Source: Selenomonas sp. AB3002 (lineage in GTDB: Bacteria; Bacillota; Negativicutes; Selenomonadales; Selenomonadaceae). Taken from it: a DNA stretch of 64,000 nt. Location: positions 1,612,001 to 1,676,000 of the forward strand of contig NZ_JNIO01000008.1 in assembly GCF_000702545.1 (NCBI RefSeq), read 5' to 3'. This document shows, piece by piece, positions 1 to 7,746 of the stretch. The translations under genes and the position numbers were made by a program. How positions within the stretch are numbered: the stretch's first letter is position 1; every line of letters begins with the position of its first letter. Below the pieces are notes generated by a model that worked only from the letters and a program-made list of their open reading frames with translations, was not told the origin of the DNA and searched no databases.

Positions 1-1
1 T

Positions 2-36
2 GTTATCTCCCTGCCGCGAAGCGGCAGGGAGATAAC
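2..36. repeat. Perfect 16-bp palindrome with GAA loop
   Basis: Bases 2-17 and 21-36 are exact reverse complements around a three-base GAA loop. The stem is GC-rich in its inner half (CCCTGCCGC). No T-run follows on either strand, so this is not a standard rho-independent terminator. It may be a dispersed palindromic unit or the end of an element that lies mostly outside the window. Confidence 0.75.
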
Positions 37-45
37 GGAACGTAA

Positions 46-80
46 TTGTAATTTTAGGGAATTTTTTAGAGGTTCCCTTA
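46..80. repeat. 35-bp direct repeat, copy 1
   Basis: This stretch (starting TTGTAATTTTAGGGAATT) recurs at 1989-2023 in the same orientation with a single mismatch. The two copies bracket the amide-hydrolase gene and its small upstream ORF. A GGGAA/TTCCC pairing inside the repeat could form a short hairpin. The repeat may mark a duplication or the ends of an inserted segment; neither is proven. Confidence 0.8.
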
Positions 81-172
81 TGCATTCTCCCCTGAAGGGC
101 GGCTGCCCGCCCTCAAGTTCCATAGATGCCACTCTTGCAGTGAAAAAACTTTTCCCAAAAGCAGGCCGCTTT

Positions 173-1354
173 TCATTCGCCCAGCTTGAAGTCGTAATGC
201 TTGGCGTAATCCTCCTGAATGTTCAGGCGGAGCGTCCTGTTCGCCAGGTCGTAAACCGCCGTGTGCCAGGTCAGCCAGAAATTATCGGGCTGGATGTTCC
301 TGTCATGCAGCTTGTAGGTATCCATGCCGGCCTGGATCTTGGCCTTGAAATCCGCAGGCGCGCTTGCGGCTGTCAAATCTCCTACGGTATACTCCGTGTA
401 CCAGAAGGGCTCCGTGCTCGCTTCATAAGTCTGGGTATATTTCACACGCTCCATCAAGCTGGCCATGCCCTCAGCGGATTTCGCGCCCTCTGCATAATGC
501 TCCTTCAGGATGGCGTAGCGCTCAACGCCGCAGGCATGGGGCGTGAGAACCGGGAAGCCCTTGTAGGTTTTGCCCACGGCTGTCTGCCCTGCCTTCATGT
601 GCTTGGCATAGGGAGTATTCGCTGCGTAGTTGACATAGAAATTGGTCATGATGTTGTCCGTGTCGTTCCTGGCAACCAGCTTGCCGTCAATGCACTCGAT
701 GATGTAAGTCTCCTTCTCGTCAGAGAGCATCCAGTGAAGCCCCCAGGAGCCATAGCCGCCGTAAATGTCCATGTTCTTCATCAGCTCCACGCCATGGGCA
801 GCGGATTTCGCATGGTCAAGGACGTAGCGGACGACGGCAACGGCATGGATGCGCGGCTTGCCGTAATTGGTCGAAATCTTGGTGGCGAAGTCCAGATCGG
901 TGGCGGGAGCGACGTTGCAGTTCATGGCCACGCCGTTTTCATTGATGCCGTCAAAAGTCAGGTTGGGCATGGCGAGCAACTCAGCCTCCGAGACGTTGCC
1001 AACCCCCTTGGACTTCAGCGTGAGAATCGCGGCAAGCCCTATGCTGGCGTAGCGTCCCTCGGACTCTTTGGCGGCAACCTTGATCACAAATTCCGGGACG
1101 TCGGAGTAGTCAAGATCCAAATTGCGCCCGTAGAAGTTTCCGTTGCGTACAGCGGAGCAGGCGAAGCCGGTCTTGACCTTTTCGCCCGTCGTAAGGTCAG
1201 GCACATAGTCGGTGTACTCCATGTAGTACAGGTAATCAGCCAGCTTCTCAGGGGCCGTGAAAGGGGCTGCCTGCGCCGCTGAAACGCATACGGTGAAGCA
1301 GAAAGCCATAAGCGCAGACACAAAGAGACGGAACTCTTTTTTGAAAATACTCAT
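173..1354 (-). CDS. Secreted linear amide C-N hydrolase (choloylglycine/penicillin V acylase-like, Ntn fold)
   Basis: The 393-residue protein has a signal peptide (residues 1-30, ending AQAA). The stretch TGFACSAVRNGNFYGRNLDLDY follows the Ntn-hydrolase pattern in which the cysteine, here Cys66, becomes the N-terminal nucleophile after autoprocessing, and GRNLD is the conserved GRNxD motif. Later segments (NENGVAMNCNVA near 138-150, and GSWGLHWMLSD) fit the same family. Members cleave amide bonds in bile salts, penicillin V, N-acyl ethanolamines or acyl-homoserine lactones; the substrate here cannot be told. Because Cys66 lies well past the signal-peptide site, residues 31-65 may be a propeptide. 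The ATG has a good AGGAGGAG ribosome site. A weak hairpin with an AAAAGC/GCTTTT stem follows the stop codon. Confidence 0.82.
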   Translation of the reverse strand: MSIFKKEFRLFVSALMAFCFTVCVSAAQAAPFTAPEKLADYLYYMEYTDYVPDLTTGEKVKTGFACSAVRNGNFYGRNLDLDYSDVPEFVIKVAAKESEGRYASIGLAAILTLKSKGVGNVSEAELLAMPNLTFDGINENGVAMNCNVAPATDLDFATKISTNYGKPRIHAVAVVRYVLDHAKSAAHGVELMKNMDIYGGYGSWGLHWMLSDEKETYIIECIDGKLVARNDTDNIMTNFYVNYAANTPYAKHMKAGQTAVGKTYKGFPVLTPHACGVERYAILKEHYAEGAKSAEGMASLMERVKYTQTYEASTEPFWYTEYTVGDLTAASAPADFKAKIQAGMDTYKLHDRNIQPDNFWLTWHTAVYDLANRTLRLNIQEDYAKHYDFKLGE

Positions 1355-1396
1355 TGCCGATCTCCTCCTAGTTTTTTTCCTACAGCGTGCTATTTT

Positions 1397-1522
1397 TCAT
1401 TCCTGAAATTCCTGGGAAAACTTCGACTGGGCAAAAACTGCACCGGAGCCTGTGGCAAAGAGAGTGAACATCACTCCTGCCAGGGACGCAGTAAGTGCTT
1501 TCCTGAAAAAAGTTCGATTCAT
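1397..1522 (-). CDS. 41-residue signal-peptide ORF upstream of the amide hydrolase
   Basis: An ATG sits seven bases after a perfect AGGAGG (about 1530-1535). It opens a 41-codon frame: a basic start (NRTFFRK), a hydrophobic core, an AVFA cleavage-like site near residue 31, then ten residues ending FSQEFQE and a TGA. It lies 42 bases upstream of the hydrolase on the same strand. It is either a genuine small secreted peptide co-transcribed with the hydrolase or the 5' stump of a lost secreted-protein gene. Its size and position suit a peptide; the abrupt stop suits a stump. No homology is recognised. Confidence 0.45.
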   Translation of the reverse strand: MNRTFFRKALTASLAGVMFTLFATGSGAVFAQSKFSQEFQE

Positions 1523-1988
1523 AAGCTAACCTCCTATTACGAATTTCTCGTCCACATTGACGGGGCCGCAATCTCCTTGCTCCCAAAAATACTGCCGTGC
1601 CTCTCCTATGTGCTCATGATATCTCCCTCCTTTTTGCCTTTGCTGCTTGAACCTTCGTGCAATCAGGCCGAAATACTGCCAGGCCATAAAAAAGCGCCGA
1701 ATTTGACAGGGCATAGTTAGCCCCATCAAATTCGGCGGTCATCCGTCCCGAATGCCATATGCGGTTTTATGGCAGCAAAAAAGAGCGCAGTCAGCCTGTG
1801 CTGTGCTGTGCGAATCGTAACACCATTCTTCATGCGTTTCAAGTCCTTTCCCGATATGTCTTGACAAACTTCGACTGCGCCCGAAGGGCCAATCCCAAAG
1901 GCTCCTCCAGGCAGTACCATATATACTTCGATGTGCGATCACAGTAACAGTTTGATGAAATCCCTATGTGGCATATGTATTCTTCATT
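1523..1988. other. Intergenic region without a confident gene
   Basis: Nearly 470 bases hold one clear terminator hairpin (1688-1737) and no ORF with both a ribosome site and a recognisable product. A 54-codon minus-strand frame from 1687 to 1526 ends in the ribosome site of the small ORF downstream, but it starts within the terminator T-run and has no ribosome site. Frames between 1726 and 1942 resemble no known family. It could be decayed coding DNA between the two repeat copies. Confidence 0.5.
1688..1737 (-). terminator. Rho-independent terminator
   Basis: On the minus strand a 12-bp stem (CGCCGAATTTGA with its complement, 1695-1706 and 1726-1737) with extra GGGC/GCCC pairing is followed by C and six Ts. 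It lies about 280 bases after the amidohydrolase stop and would insulate that leftward operon from the small ORF and the amide hydrolase. Confidence 0.8.
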
Positions 1989-2023
1989 TTGTAATTTTAG
2001 GGAATTTTTTAGAGGTTTCCTTA
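1989..2023. repeat. 35-bp direct repeat, copy 2
   Basis: It matches 46-80 at 34 of 35 positions in the same orientation. Its right end includes the TAA stop of the amidohydrolase gene (minus strand, 2021-2023), so any recombination between the copies would delete the amide-hydrolase segment and leave the amidohydrolase intact. Confidence 0.8.
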
Positions 2024-3652
2024 GGCTTTGTAGACTTCTTCGCCGTCAATGATAGTGGCGATAATCTTTGCCTTTGCAACTTTTTCCAAATCGTCGTGCA
2101 GGAAATCGCAGTCGAACACCGTCATATTGGCGATTTTTCCGAACTCGATGGAACCCAGGCGGCTTTCCTCACGCCATTGACGGGCAACATTTATTGTCAT
2201 TGCACGAAGCGACTGTTCGCGGGTGATAGCTTCTTCCATATTGCGCGGTTTTGCTACCTTTCCGATCCCTTTTGGAAAGTCGCGCGCTTCGGCTGCGTAA
2301 AAGCTGTTTTTGATGTCAAACAGCGGCGACACGGGATAATCCGAATGAAATACCACGTTCGCGCCCGCATCATAGAAAGATTTTACCGGGTAACCTTTCT
2401 CCGCCAATTCTTCGCCGACGTATCTGACTTCCTGCTCGTAAATGTTCGCTTCTTTGGGGCACCAAAGAGTGAACACCGCCGGTACGGAGCCGGTATTTGC
2501 CATACGCTGAAAATCTTCTTCCCGGACAAATTGCAAGTGCGCCAAAATGTTGCGCTGATCCATATCGCCGGTAATCTTTTCCGCGTCCTCAATGCAATCA
2601 AGCATAAATTTAGTTGCGCCGTTTCCTATGGAATGAACGTGTACCGATAGCCCTTCGGCATCTGCCGCAACAATAAGCTCAACCATTTTGTCATGGTCGT
2701 TGAAACGTTCCAAGCCGTGATAACCGGGCGTATCAAGATAATCGTCAATTTGCCAGCCGGTATGCGCCTCGATTACGCCGTCCAGAAAAGCCTTTACGCC
2801 TACTACGTGAAAATATTCGTTGCTGTATTTTGCGCGGTCTGCGGCAATACGGGCAACCTCCGCTTTGGGATTTTCGGCGTTCTCGGGCACCATTAAAAAT
2901 GCGTAAGTGCGCATTTTCAGCTTGCCTTCCTTTTCAAGTTCATAATACGCTTGGGTAACGCTCGGATGGAGAAGTTCAACTCCGGCATCCGCTACAGCCG
3001 TAAATCCGTTTTGTATGGCGATATCCTGCCACGCCAGCAAAAAGTTTTTGAAGTCGTCAAATGATCGGGGAAGCTTAGGCACAATTTCATATAATGGTCC
3101 TTCGCAAACATAACCGTCCGGCTCGCCGTTTTCATCCACGTGTACCTGGTCATAGCCGTATTTTTTCGCATATTCGGCGTCAATGCCCGCCCATTCCAAC
3201 GCCTTTGTGTTAAACAACATAGAATGCCCGTCGATTGTGTTCATCATCAACGGCTTATCGGAATAAATTTCATCAAGATAGGCTTTGGTTTTATATTCCT
3301 CATTTTGAATCCAGCCCGCCGCCACATAAACTTCTTTATCGGGATTTTTCGCGATATAATCCTTGATAATTTCGCGGTATTTATCATAGTCGGTCAAACG
3401 AACCTGCGAAAGATTGGCCTGCCCGATAGCGCGGTCCCCCGCAAGAGCGCCGTGAGCGTGGGCTTCCAGGAAACCGGGATAAATGAAATTTTCGCCGTAA
3501 TCCAAGATTTTTGCGTCCGCACCGGCAAGCTTTTTCGCCTCGTCAGCGTCGCCGATATAGGCAAAAACGCCGTCTTTGACAAACGCCGCCTTGGCAAAGG
3601 GCCTCCTTTCGTCAACCGTGATGATGTTGCCGAGAATAACAGTCTTTTGCAT
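2021..3652 (-). CDS. YtcJ-like amidohydrolase (amidohydrolase family 3)
   Basis: This 543-residue metal-dependent hydrolase has an N-terminal strand typical of the composite domain (QKTVILGNI), then HAH at 65-67 as first metal ligands. Lys287 in VKAFLDG fits the bridging lysine. His338/His340 in HVHSIGN, His371 in NILAHLQ and Asp438 in HSDYP complete the expected ligand set. YtcJ relatives act on amides, formamides or cyclic ureas; the substrate is unknown. The ATG at 3652 was chosen over the longer frame to 3718 because GGGAGG lies eight bases upstream and the longer frame would overlap the esterase-like gene, which ends at 3673. It is the second gene of a two-gene leftward operon. No signal peptide is seen, so it should be cytoplasmic. 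Confidence 0.85.
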   Translation of the reverse strand: MQKTVILGNIITVDERRPFAKAAFVKDGVFAYIGDADEAKKLAGADAKILDYGENFIYPGFLEAHAHGALAGDRAIGQANLSQVRLTDYDKYREIIKDYIAKNPDKEVYVAAGWIQNEEYKTKAYLDEIYSDKPLMMNTIDGHSMLFNTKALEWAGIDAEYAKKYGYDQVHVDENGEPDGYVCEGPLYEIVPKLPRSFDDFKNFLLAWQDIAIQNGFTAVADAGVELLHPSVTQAYYELEKEGKLKMRTYAFLMVPENAENPKAEVARIAADRAKYSNEYFHVVGVKAFLDGVIEAHTGWQIDDYLDTPGYHGLERFNDHDKMVELIVAADAEGLSVHVHSIGNGATKFMLDCIEDAEKITGDMDQRNILAHLQFVREEDFQRMANTGSVPAVFTLWCPKEANIYEQEVRYVGEELAEKGYPVKSFYDAGANVVFHSDYPVSPLFDIKNSFYAAEARDFPKGIGKVAKPRNMEEAITREQSLRAMTINVARQWREESRLGSIEFGKIANMTVFDCDFLHDDLEKVAKAKIIATIIDGEEVYKA

Positions 3653-3672
3653 TTGAAGTACCTCCCATAATT

Positions 3673-5676
3673 TTATTCTCGCGCGAAAGTCGCGCCATTC
3701 CTCTTCATAAATTCCCATAACCCATCAATTTCATACAGCCTGTCTTCGATAGGTGCGCATTTAAAAATTTTATTTGAGACAATAAGCGCGCTGGGAAATT
3801 CTTTCCAGTCGATATCCTTAACGCCCTTGATTTCATTGTTGTAAAGGCTCATCGTTTCGCCGCTTATAAACTTCTTCAAGAAATGCTGAAGTATTTCGGA
3901 AATGGCGGAATCAATGACATTGCCGTACATTTGCGAAATTTTGCTGTCGCCGAACAAAGCCAAAACCACATCGACTGTGCCGGAGCCTAGATTTTCAATC
4001 AGCGGCTTTACGTCCCAATACATCAGATGAACTTTATTTCCGCCTGCCGCAAGCTGCATAGCGCTGAGATACATTGACAAAGTGTTCCATTGTTCATAGA
4101 ATTTTCCTTCTGCTTCAAGTGCGGTTGTATGCTTTGCCCGATTTTCAATGTACTTTCTCACGGCGGCGGCAGTATCGGCGTCAAGGTACGACGATAAAGT
4201 TTCTTCATTGTTTTCGGACACGAATTCCTCGAAATTTTCTTCGCCAATAAAAGATTTAAGGACATGTCCCTCATTGCTTGGAATTCCGACAATAAATTCT
4301 ATGCCGTCAGCCGCACCGTTTTTATAAGCGTCAAAAACATTTGCCGGAATAAGTTTGCCGTCGCAAGTCGGAGCTATTCTGTGCAAGCCGATTTTTTGAT
4401 TGAGGTCTTTTAATTGTGCGCTTGTGAGCCGTTGCAGCTCGTCCATTGACTTTGCCCCGGTTTCTTCCAAAAGTTTTTGGGCAAAAGCCCTTGCGGCATC
4501 CGGCGTAAGGTAGGAAAAATCGGGACTGCCGAAAAATATAAACGCCTTTTGGAACAAGCCTTTTGCGCGTTCGCAAACGGCAAGCAGACTGATTGAAATC
4601 GCGCCGGATTCAAAGCCCATTACCGTAATATTGCCGGGGTCGCCGCCAAAAGCGGAAATATTTTCTTTCACCCATTCAAGCGCCGCAATTTGGTCAAGCA
4701 AGCCAAGATTTAAAGCATCGGGATAATTTTCACCGCCGGGGACTTCGGAAAAATCAATGAAGCCGAATATGCCAAGACGATAATTAAAGCTTACGCCAAT
4801 GAAGCCAGAATACGTGTCGGCTATTTTTTCTAAATACATCAGCGGGTCGGCAGAACCGCCGTAAGAAAAATCGCCGTGATGAAAAAGCACCACTACAGGC
4901 TTTTTATCATTGTTATCTTTTTTGCCGACGCAAACGTTTAGCGTCAAACAATCTTCGCTTTGCCGATGGATTTTCAGGATTGAGCCTTTGTGTTCAACCT
5001 GTATGGCAGACGCGCCAAAATATTTTGCCTCGAATACTTCATCAGATGCGGGCAACGACTCGGGAGCTTTCCAGCGAAGCTTGCCCACCGGCGGCTTTGC
5101 GTAAGGGATTTCGCGATAAACGACGCCCTTTTTTTCCTTGTAGCCGACATATACGCCGGTTTTCGTTTTCACAGCCAATTTTGTATCATATTCGCCTTTG
5201 ATTTGCCGATTCTGCTTGTTAAACTCTTCAATCTCCTCGCTCGTGTACATATCGTCGTATAAGAATCCCTGACTGCCATCACCATAACGAACGCGAATTT
5301 TTCTGATTTGATACCAGCGAAATGCCATACTAAATACAAATCCCAAAACAGAAGGCAAAATCGAATATATATAATTTTCCACAAAATAATCTTTGAGGGA
5401 TAATCCCGTTAATTGCAACGCGACATACCCTCCTATAAGAAAAATGACAAACAGCGCAAAAAAAATCAGAGCCTTATTCATCGCGTTTTTTTGTACGGCT
5501 TTATTGAAGACAAGCTTTCTTGTCACCATATCAACCGCGCCGCCGATAATCAAGCAAAGGGGTAAAGCCGTCCAGATTCCCCAGCCGAGAAGCATGGGAA
5601 TTTCAAAACTCAAGCCGTATACAAGGGCCGAAATGAAGGCGATTATAAAATCATCAATCGTAAATAATTTTTTCAT
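3673..5676 (-). CDS. Membrane-anchored carboxylesterase-fold protein with altered catalytic motifs
   Basis: The 667-residue protein has about four membrane helices (near 10-30, 33-50, 69-90, 103-122) followed by a type-B carboxylesterase domain from about 170. Family landmarks are clear: REIPYAKPPVGKLRW (188-202), EDCLTLNV (241-248), FNYRLGIFGF (298-306) and FGGDPGNITV (343-352). The usual GESAGA nucleophile elbow reads GFESGA (354-359), placing Glu356 where the serine should be. The oxyanion HGGGF reads HHGDF (266-270). The segment expected to hold the catalytic histidine (GSGTVDVVLALFG) has none. An acidic NEG near the expected acid position remains. It is probably a non-catalytic binding protein or has altered chemistry, as with cholinesterase-like adhesion proteins. 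First gene of the operon, led by a consensus promoter. Confidence 0.8.
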   Translation of the reverse strand: MKKLFTIDDFIIAFISALVYGLSFEIPMLLGWGIWTALPLCLIIGGAVDMVTRKLVFNKAVQKNAMNKALIFFALFVIFLIGGYVALQLTGLSLKDYFVENYIYSILPSVLGFVFSMAFRWYQIRKIRVRYGDGSQGFLYDDMYTSEEIEEFNKQNRQIKGEYDTKLAVKTKTGVYVGYKEKKGVVYREIPYAKPPVGKLRWKAPESLPASDEVFEAKYFGASAIQVEHKGSILKIHRQSEDCLTLNVCVGKKDNNDKKPVVVLFHHGDFSYGGSADPLMYLEKIADTYSGFIGVSFNYRLGIFGFIDFSEVPGGENYPDALNLGLLDQIAALEWVKENISAFGGDPGNITVMGFESGAISISLLAVCERAKGLFQKAFIFFGSPDFSYLTPDAARAFAQKLLEETGAKSMDELQRLTSAQLKDLNQKIGLHRIAPTCDGKLIPANVFDAYKNGAADGIEFIVGIPSNEGHVLKSFIGEENFEEFVSENNEETLSSYLDADTAAAVRKYIENRAKHTTALEAEGKFYEQWNTLSMYLSAMQLAAGGNKVHLMYWDVKPLIENLGSGTVDVVLALFGDSKISQMYGNVIDSAISEILQHFLKKFISGETMSLYNNEIKGVKDIDWKEFPSALIVSNKIFKCAPIEDRLYEIDGLWEFMKRNGATFARE

Positions 5677-5747
5677 TGCCTCACTCCCTTTTGCTATATA
5701 TGTCTTTGTTAGAATTTACCACCAATTCGGTCTACACCTATAGTACA

Positions 5748-5776
5748 TTTATACACTATACATTGATTGCTGTCAA
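5748..5776 (-). promoter_or_regulatory. Consensus promoter of the esterase-like/amidohydrolase operon
   Basis: On the minus strand TTGACA (5776-5771) is followed after exactly 17 bases by TATAAA (5753-5748), about 70 bases upstream of the esterase-like start. This is near-perfect for the housekeeping sigma factor, so regulation is more likely by a bound factor than by weak promoter elements. Confidence 0.75.
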
Positions 5777-5780
5777 GATG

Positions 5781-5797
5781 TGTTCTGAATTGGAACA
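5781..5797. promoter_or_regulatory. Dyad TGTTC-N7-GAACA, candidate operator
   Basis: An inverted repeat with five-base arms lies five bases upstream of the leftward -35 box and 18 bases upstream of the rightward -35 box. Its position between divergent promoters, and the XRE-type HTH encoded next door, make it a candidate operator for that regulator. It is short, so chance is possible. Confidence 0.45.
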
Positions 5798-5814
5798 TTT
5801 TTCAAACAAAACTC

Positions 5815-5843
5815 TTGATTTTAGCGTCCCCTGCATGTAAACT
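5815..5843 (+). promoter_or_regulatory. Promoter of the two-component pair
   Basis: TTGATT (5815-5820), a 17-base spacer and TAAACT (5838-5843) lie about 33 bases upstream of the regulator start codon. It is weaker than the divergent promoter, as expected for a regulatory operon. A TGAGGA ribosome site precedes the ATG at 5876. Confidence 0.5.
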
Positions 5844-5875
5844 AAAAAAAACTAAAAATTTTTGAGGATTTTACA

Positions 5876-6475
5876 ATGAAAAGGAAATTTGCGGATACTT
5901 TAAAAAAATTAAGAACTTCCAAATTGATTTCTCAACATGAATTGGCGGAAAAAATTTTCGTTACGCGTTCAGCCATCGCTAAATGGGAAAACGGCTACAG
6001 TTTGCCGGATATGCTTATGATCAAAAGAATTTGCAAAGCGCTTGAGGTAAACGAATACGATTTAATGGAAATTTTGCTTGACGGCGACGACGAATTAAAC
6101 GTAATTATTCTTGACGACAGAAAAATTGTTGTGCAAGGTTCACTCTCCGTTGTCGAAGAAGTTTTGCCAAACGCAAATATTTTTGGGTTTACCAAACCTA
6201 TCGAAGCGGTTGAATTTGCCAAAAAAAAGAAAATTTCGCTGATTTTCTTGGATATTGAAATGGGGAAAACCAACGGACTTGATATTTGCAAGAATTTTTT
6301 GGAGATAAACCCGCAAACAAATATAATTTTTCTGACCGCTTTTGTTGAATATTCTTTTGAGGCATGGAGCACCGGAGCAAGCGGTTATCTGTTAAAGCCT
6401 ATTACGGCGGAAAATTTAAAAGCCCAATTAAAAAATCTGCGTTATCCTTTGATAAATTTGGGTGAAATTCTATGA
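5876..6475 (+). CDS. Response regulator with reversed domain order (XRE-type HTH then receiver)
   Basis: Residues 1-65 form a lambda-repressor-type HTH (LRTSKLISQHELAEKIFVTRSAIAKWENG, with SLPD after it). Residues about 74-190 form a complete receiver domain: acidic pair Asp80/Asp81, phosphoacceptor Asp126 in FLDIEMG, Thr154 in FLTAF and Lys174 in LLKP. Nothing follows the receiver, so the output must be the N-terminal HTH. This is the reverse of ordinary response regulators. The stop overlaps the kinase start (ATGA, 6472-6475), so the two are translationally coupled. Composition is strikingly AT-rich beside the recA side of the window. It probably controls itself and the divergent esterase-like/amidohydrolase operon. 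Confidence 0.85.
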   Translation: MKRKFADTLKKLRTSKLISQHELAEKIFVTRSAIAKWENGYSLPDMLMIKRICKALEVNEYDLMEILLDGDDELNVIILDDRKIVVQGSLSVVEEVLPNANIFGFTKPIEAVEFAKKKKISLIFLDIEMGKTNGLDICKNFLEINPQTNIIFLTAFVEYSFEAWSTGASGYLLKPITAENLKAQLKNLRYPLINLGEIL

Positions 6476-7728
6476 CGATTATGTGTGCGGCAAATTTTTT
6501 CCTTTGCGGCATAATGATGTCGCTGATGATTGCGGGAATTATCATATCCGCAATAACGCCTGACATGGAAAAATGGAAGAGAAAATTTTTTATCGCGCTT
6601 TTCACGATTTTAACGCTATTGGTAAGTACATATTTGATTGACTCGTTTATGTTATTATCTCCAAATGCGGCGATTGCAGGAAGAATTGCTGTTTTCTTTG
6701 AATATTTCTTTATTCCCGTCAATATATTTATGGTCGCCATTTTTTTGTTGCATTGTTGCGGAGAAAATTGGCGCAAGAGCAAATTTTTTTATTCGGTGCT
6801 CATCGTATATGTTGTATTTTTAATTTTGCTTGCAATAACTCAGTTTACAGGAATTTTTTATTATATAACGGATGAAAACATTTTTTATCGAAACGAACTG
6901 CACACAATCTTAATAGGCCAGTTAGTAGTAATGGCGTCTATAAATTTAATCGCGGTCATAAAACGCAGAAAAATGTTGTCGAAAAAGTATTATGTAGCGT
7001 TTATGGTCAATACTTTGTCGATGATGTTTGCGATACTTTTTCATACGATAATTTTTAATCCGTTGGTGGTTGCGATTGGAGTAACCCTTTCGGCGCTTGG
7101 AATGTTTGTCATAATTTTGATTGATCATATCGAAAAATTTTTACGACAACAGCGTGAAATTTTGGGTCAGCAAGCGAACATTTTGGTTTTGCAAATGCGT
7201 CCGCACTTCATATACAACACTATGACGAGTATTTATTATCTTTGTTCGCAAAATCCAAAACAAGCGCAGAAAGTTATGCTCGATTTTACAAATTACCTGC
7301 GAAAAAATTTTATGGCGATTACTCACAAAGGGACGATTTTATTTTCAGAAGAATTGGAGCATACAAAAGCGTATTTGTCGATTGAGCAGGCGCAGTTTGA
7401 AGAAAATTTATTTATCGAATACGACACGCCGTATGTGAATTTTAAGATTCCGCCGCTGACATTGCAACCGATTGTGGAAAATTGCATTAAGCATGGACTT
7501 GACCTTGATTCTGATCCCTTAAACATTTTAATTTTGACGCGCGAAACAGAATCGGGCAATGAAATTATCGTTGAGGACAACGGAGCAGGATTTGAACTTG
7601 ACGACGGCAGAGAAAATTTTGCGTTGAAAAATATTCAAAAACGATTGGAAATGTTCTGCGAAGGGAATTTAAGCATTTATCCGCGCGAATGCGGCGGAAC
7701 GATTGTAAAGATTTTTATACCATTTTAA
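6472..7728 (+). CDS. LytS-like sensor histidine kinase with multi-helix membrane domain
   Basis: The 418-residue protein starts with about seven hydrophobic segments (near 8-28, 40-60, 72-94, 106-126, 146-164, 174-194, 198-217). A linker leads to a His_kinase-family dimerisation box QMRPHFIYNTM with His245 as phosphoacceptor. An ATPase domain follows: N-box Asn337 in PIVENCIKHGL and G1 box VEDNGAGF near 368-374. Kinases of this class usually pair with LytTR regulators; here the partner is the XRE-receiver protein, whose gene overlaps by four bases. No separate extracellular sensor domain is seen, so the membrane helices probably sense the ligand. Strongly AT-rich. The terminator at 7771-7814 lies just downstream. 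Confidence 0.88.
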   Translation: MTIMCAANFFLCGIMMSLMIAGIIISAITPDMEKWKRKFFIALFTILTLLVSTYLIDSFMLLSPNAAIAGRIAVFFEYFFIPVNIFMVAIFLLHCCGENWRKSKFFYSVLIVYVVFLILLAITQFTGIFYYITDENIFYRNELHTILIGQLVVMASINLIAVIKRRKMLSKKYYVAFMVNTLSMMFAILFHTIIFNPLVVAIGVTLSALGMFVIILIDHIEKFLRQQREILGQQANILVLQMRPHFIYNTMTSIYYLCSQNPKQAQKVMLDFTNYLRKNFMAITHKGTILFSEELEHTKAYLSIEQAQFEENLFIEYDTPYVNFKIPPLTLQPIVENCIKHGLDLDSDPLNILILTRETESGNEIIVEDNGAGFELDDGRENFALKNIQKRLEMFCEGNLSIYPRECGGTIVKIFIPF

Positions 7729-7746
7729 AATATGTAAACCTAGCTA

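Noticed and set aside
80-1282. 400-codon plus-strand frame
   Set aside because: Antisense to the amide hydrolase, whose signal peptide and GRNLD motif are clear.
1726-1942. Two minus-strand frames of 64-67 codons
   Set aside because: One overlaps the terminator hairpin, no recognisable product, and no ribosome site.
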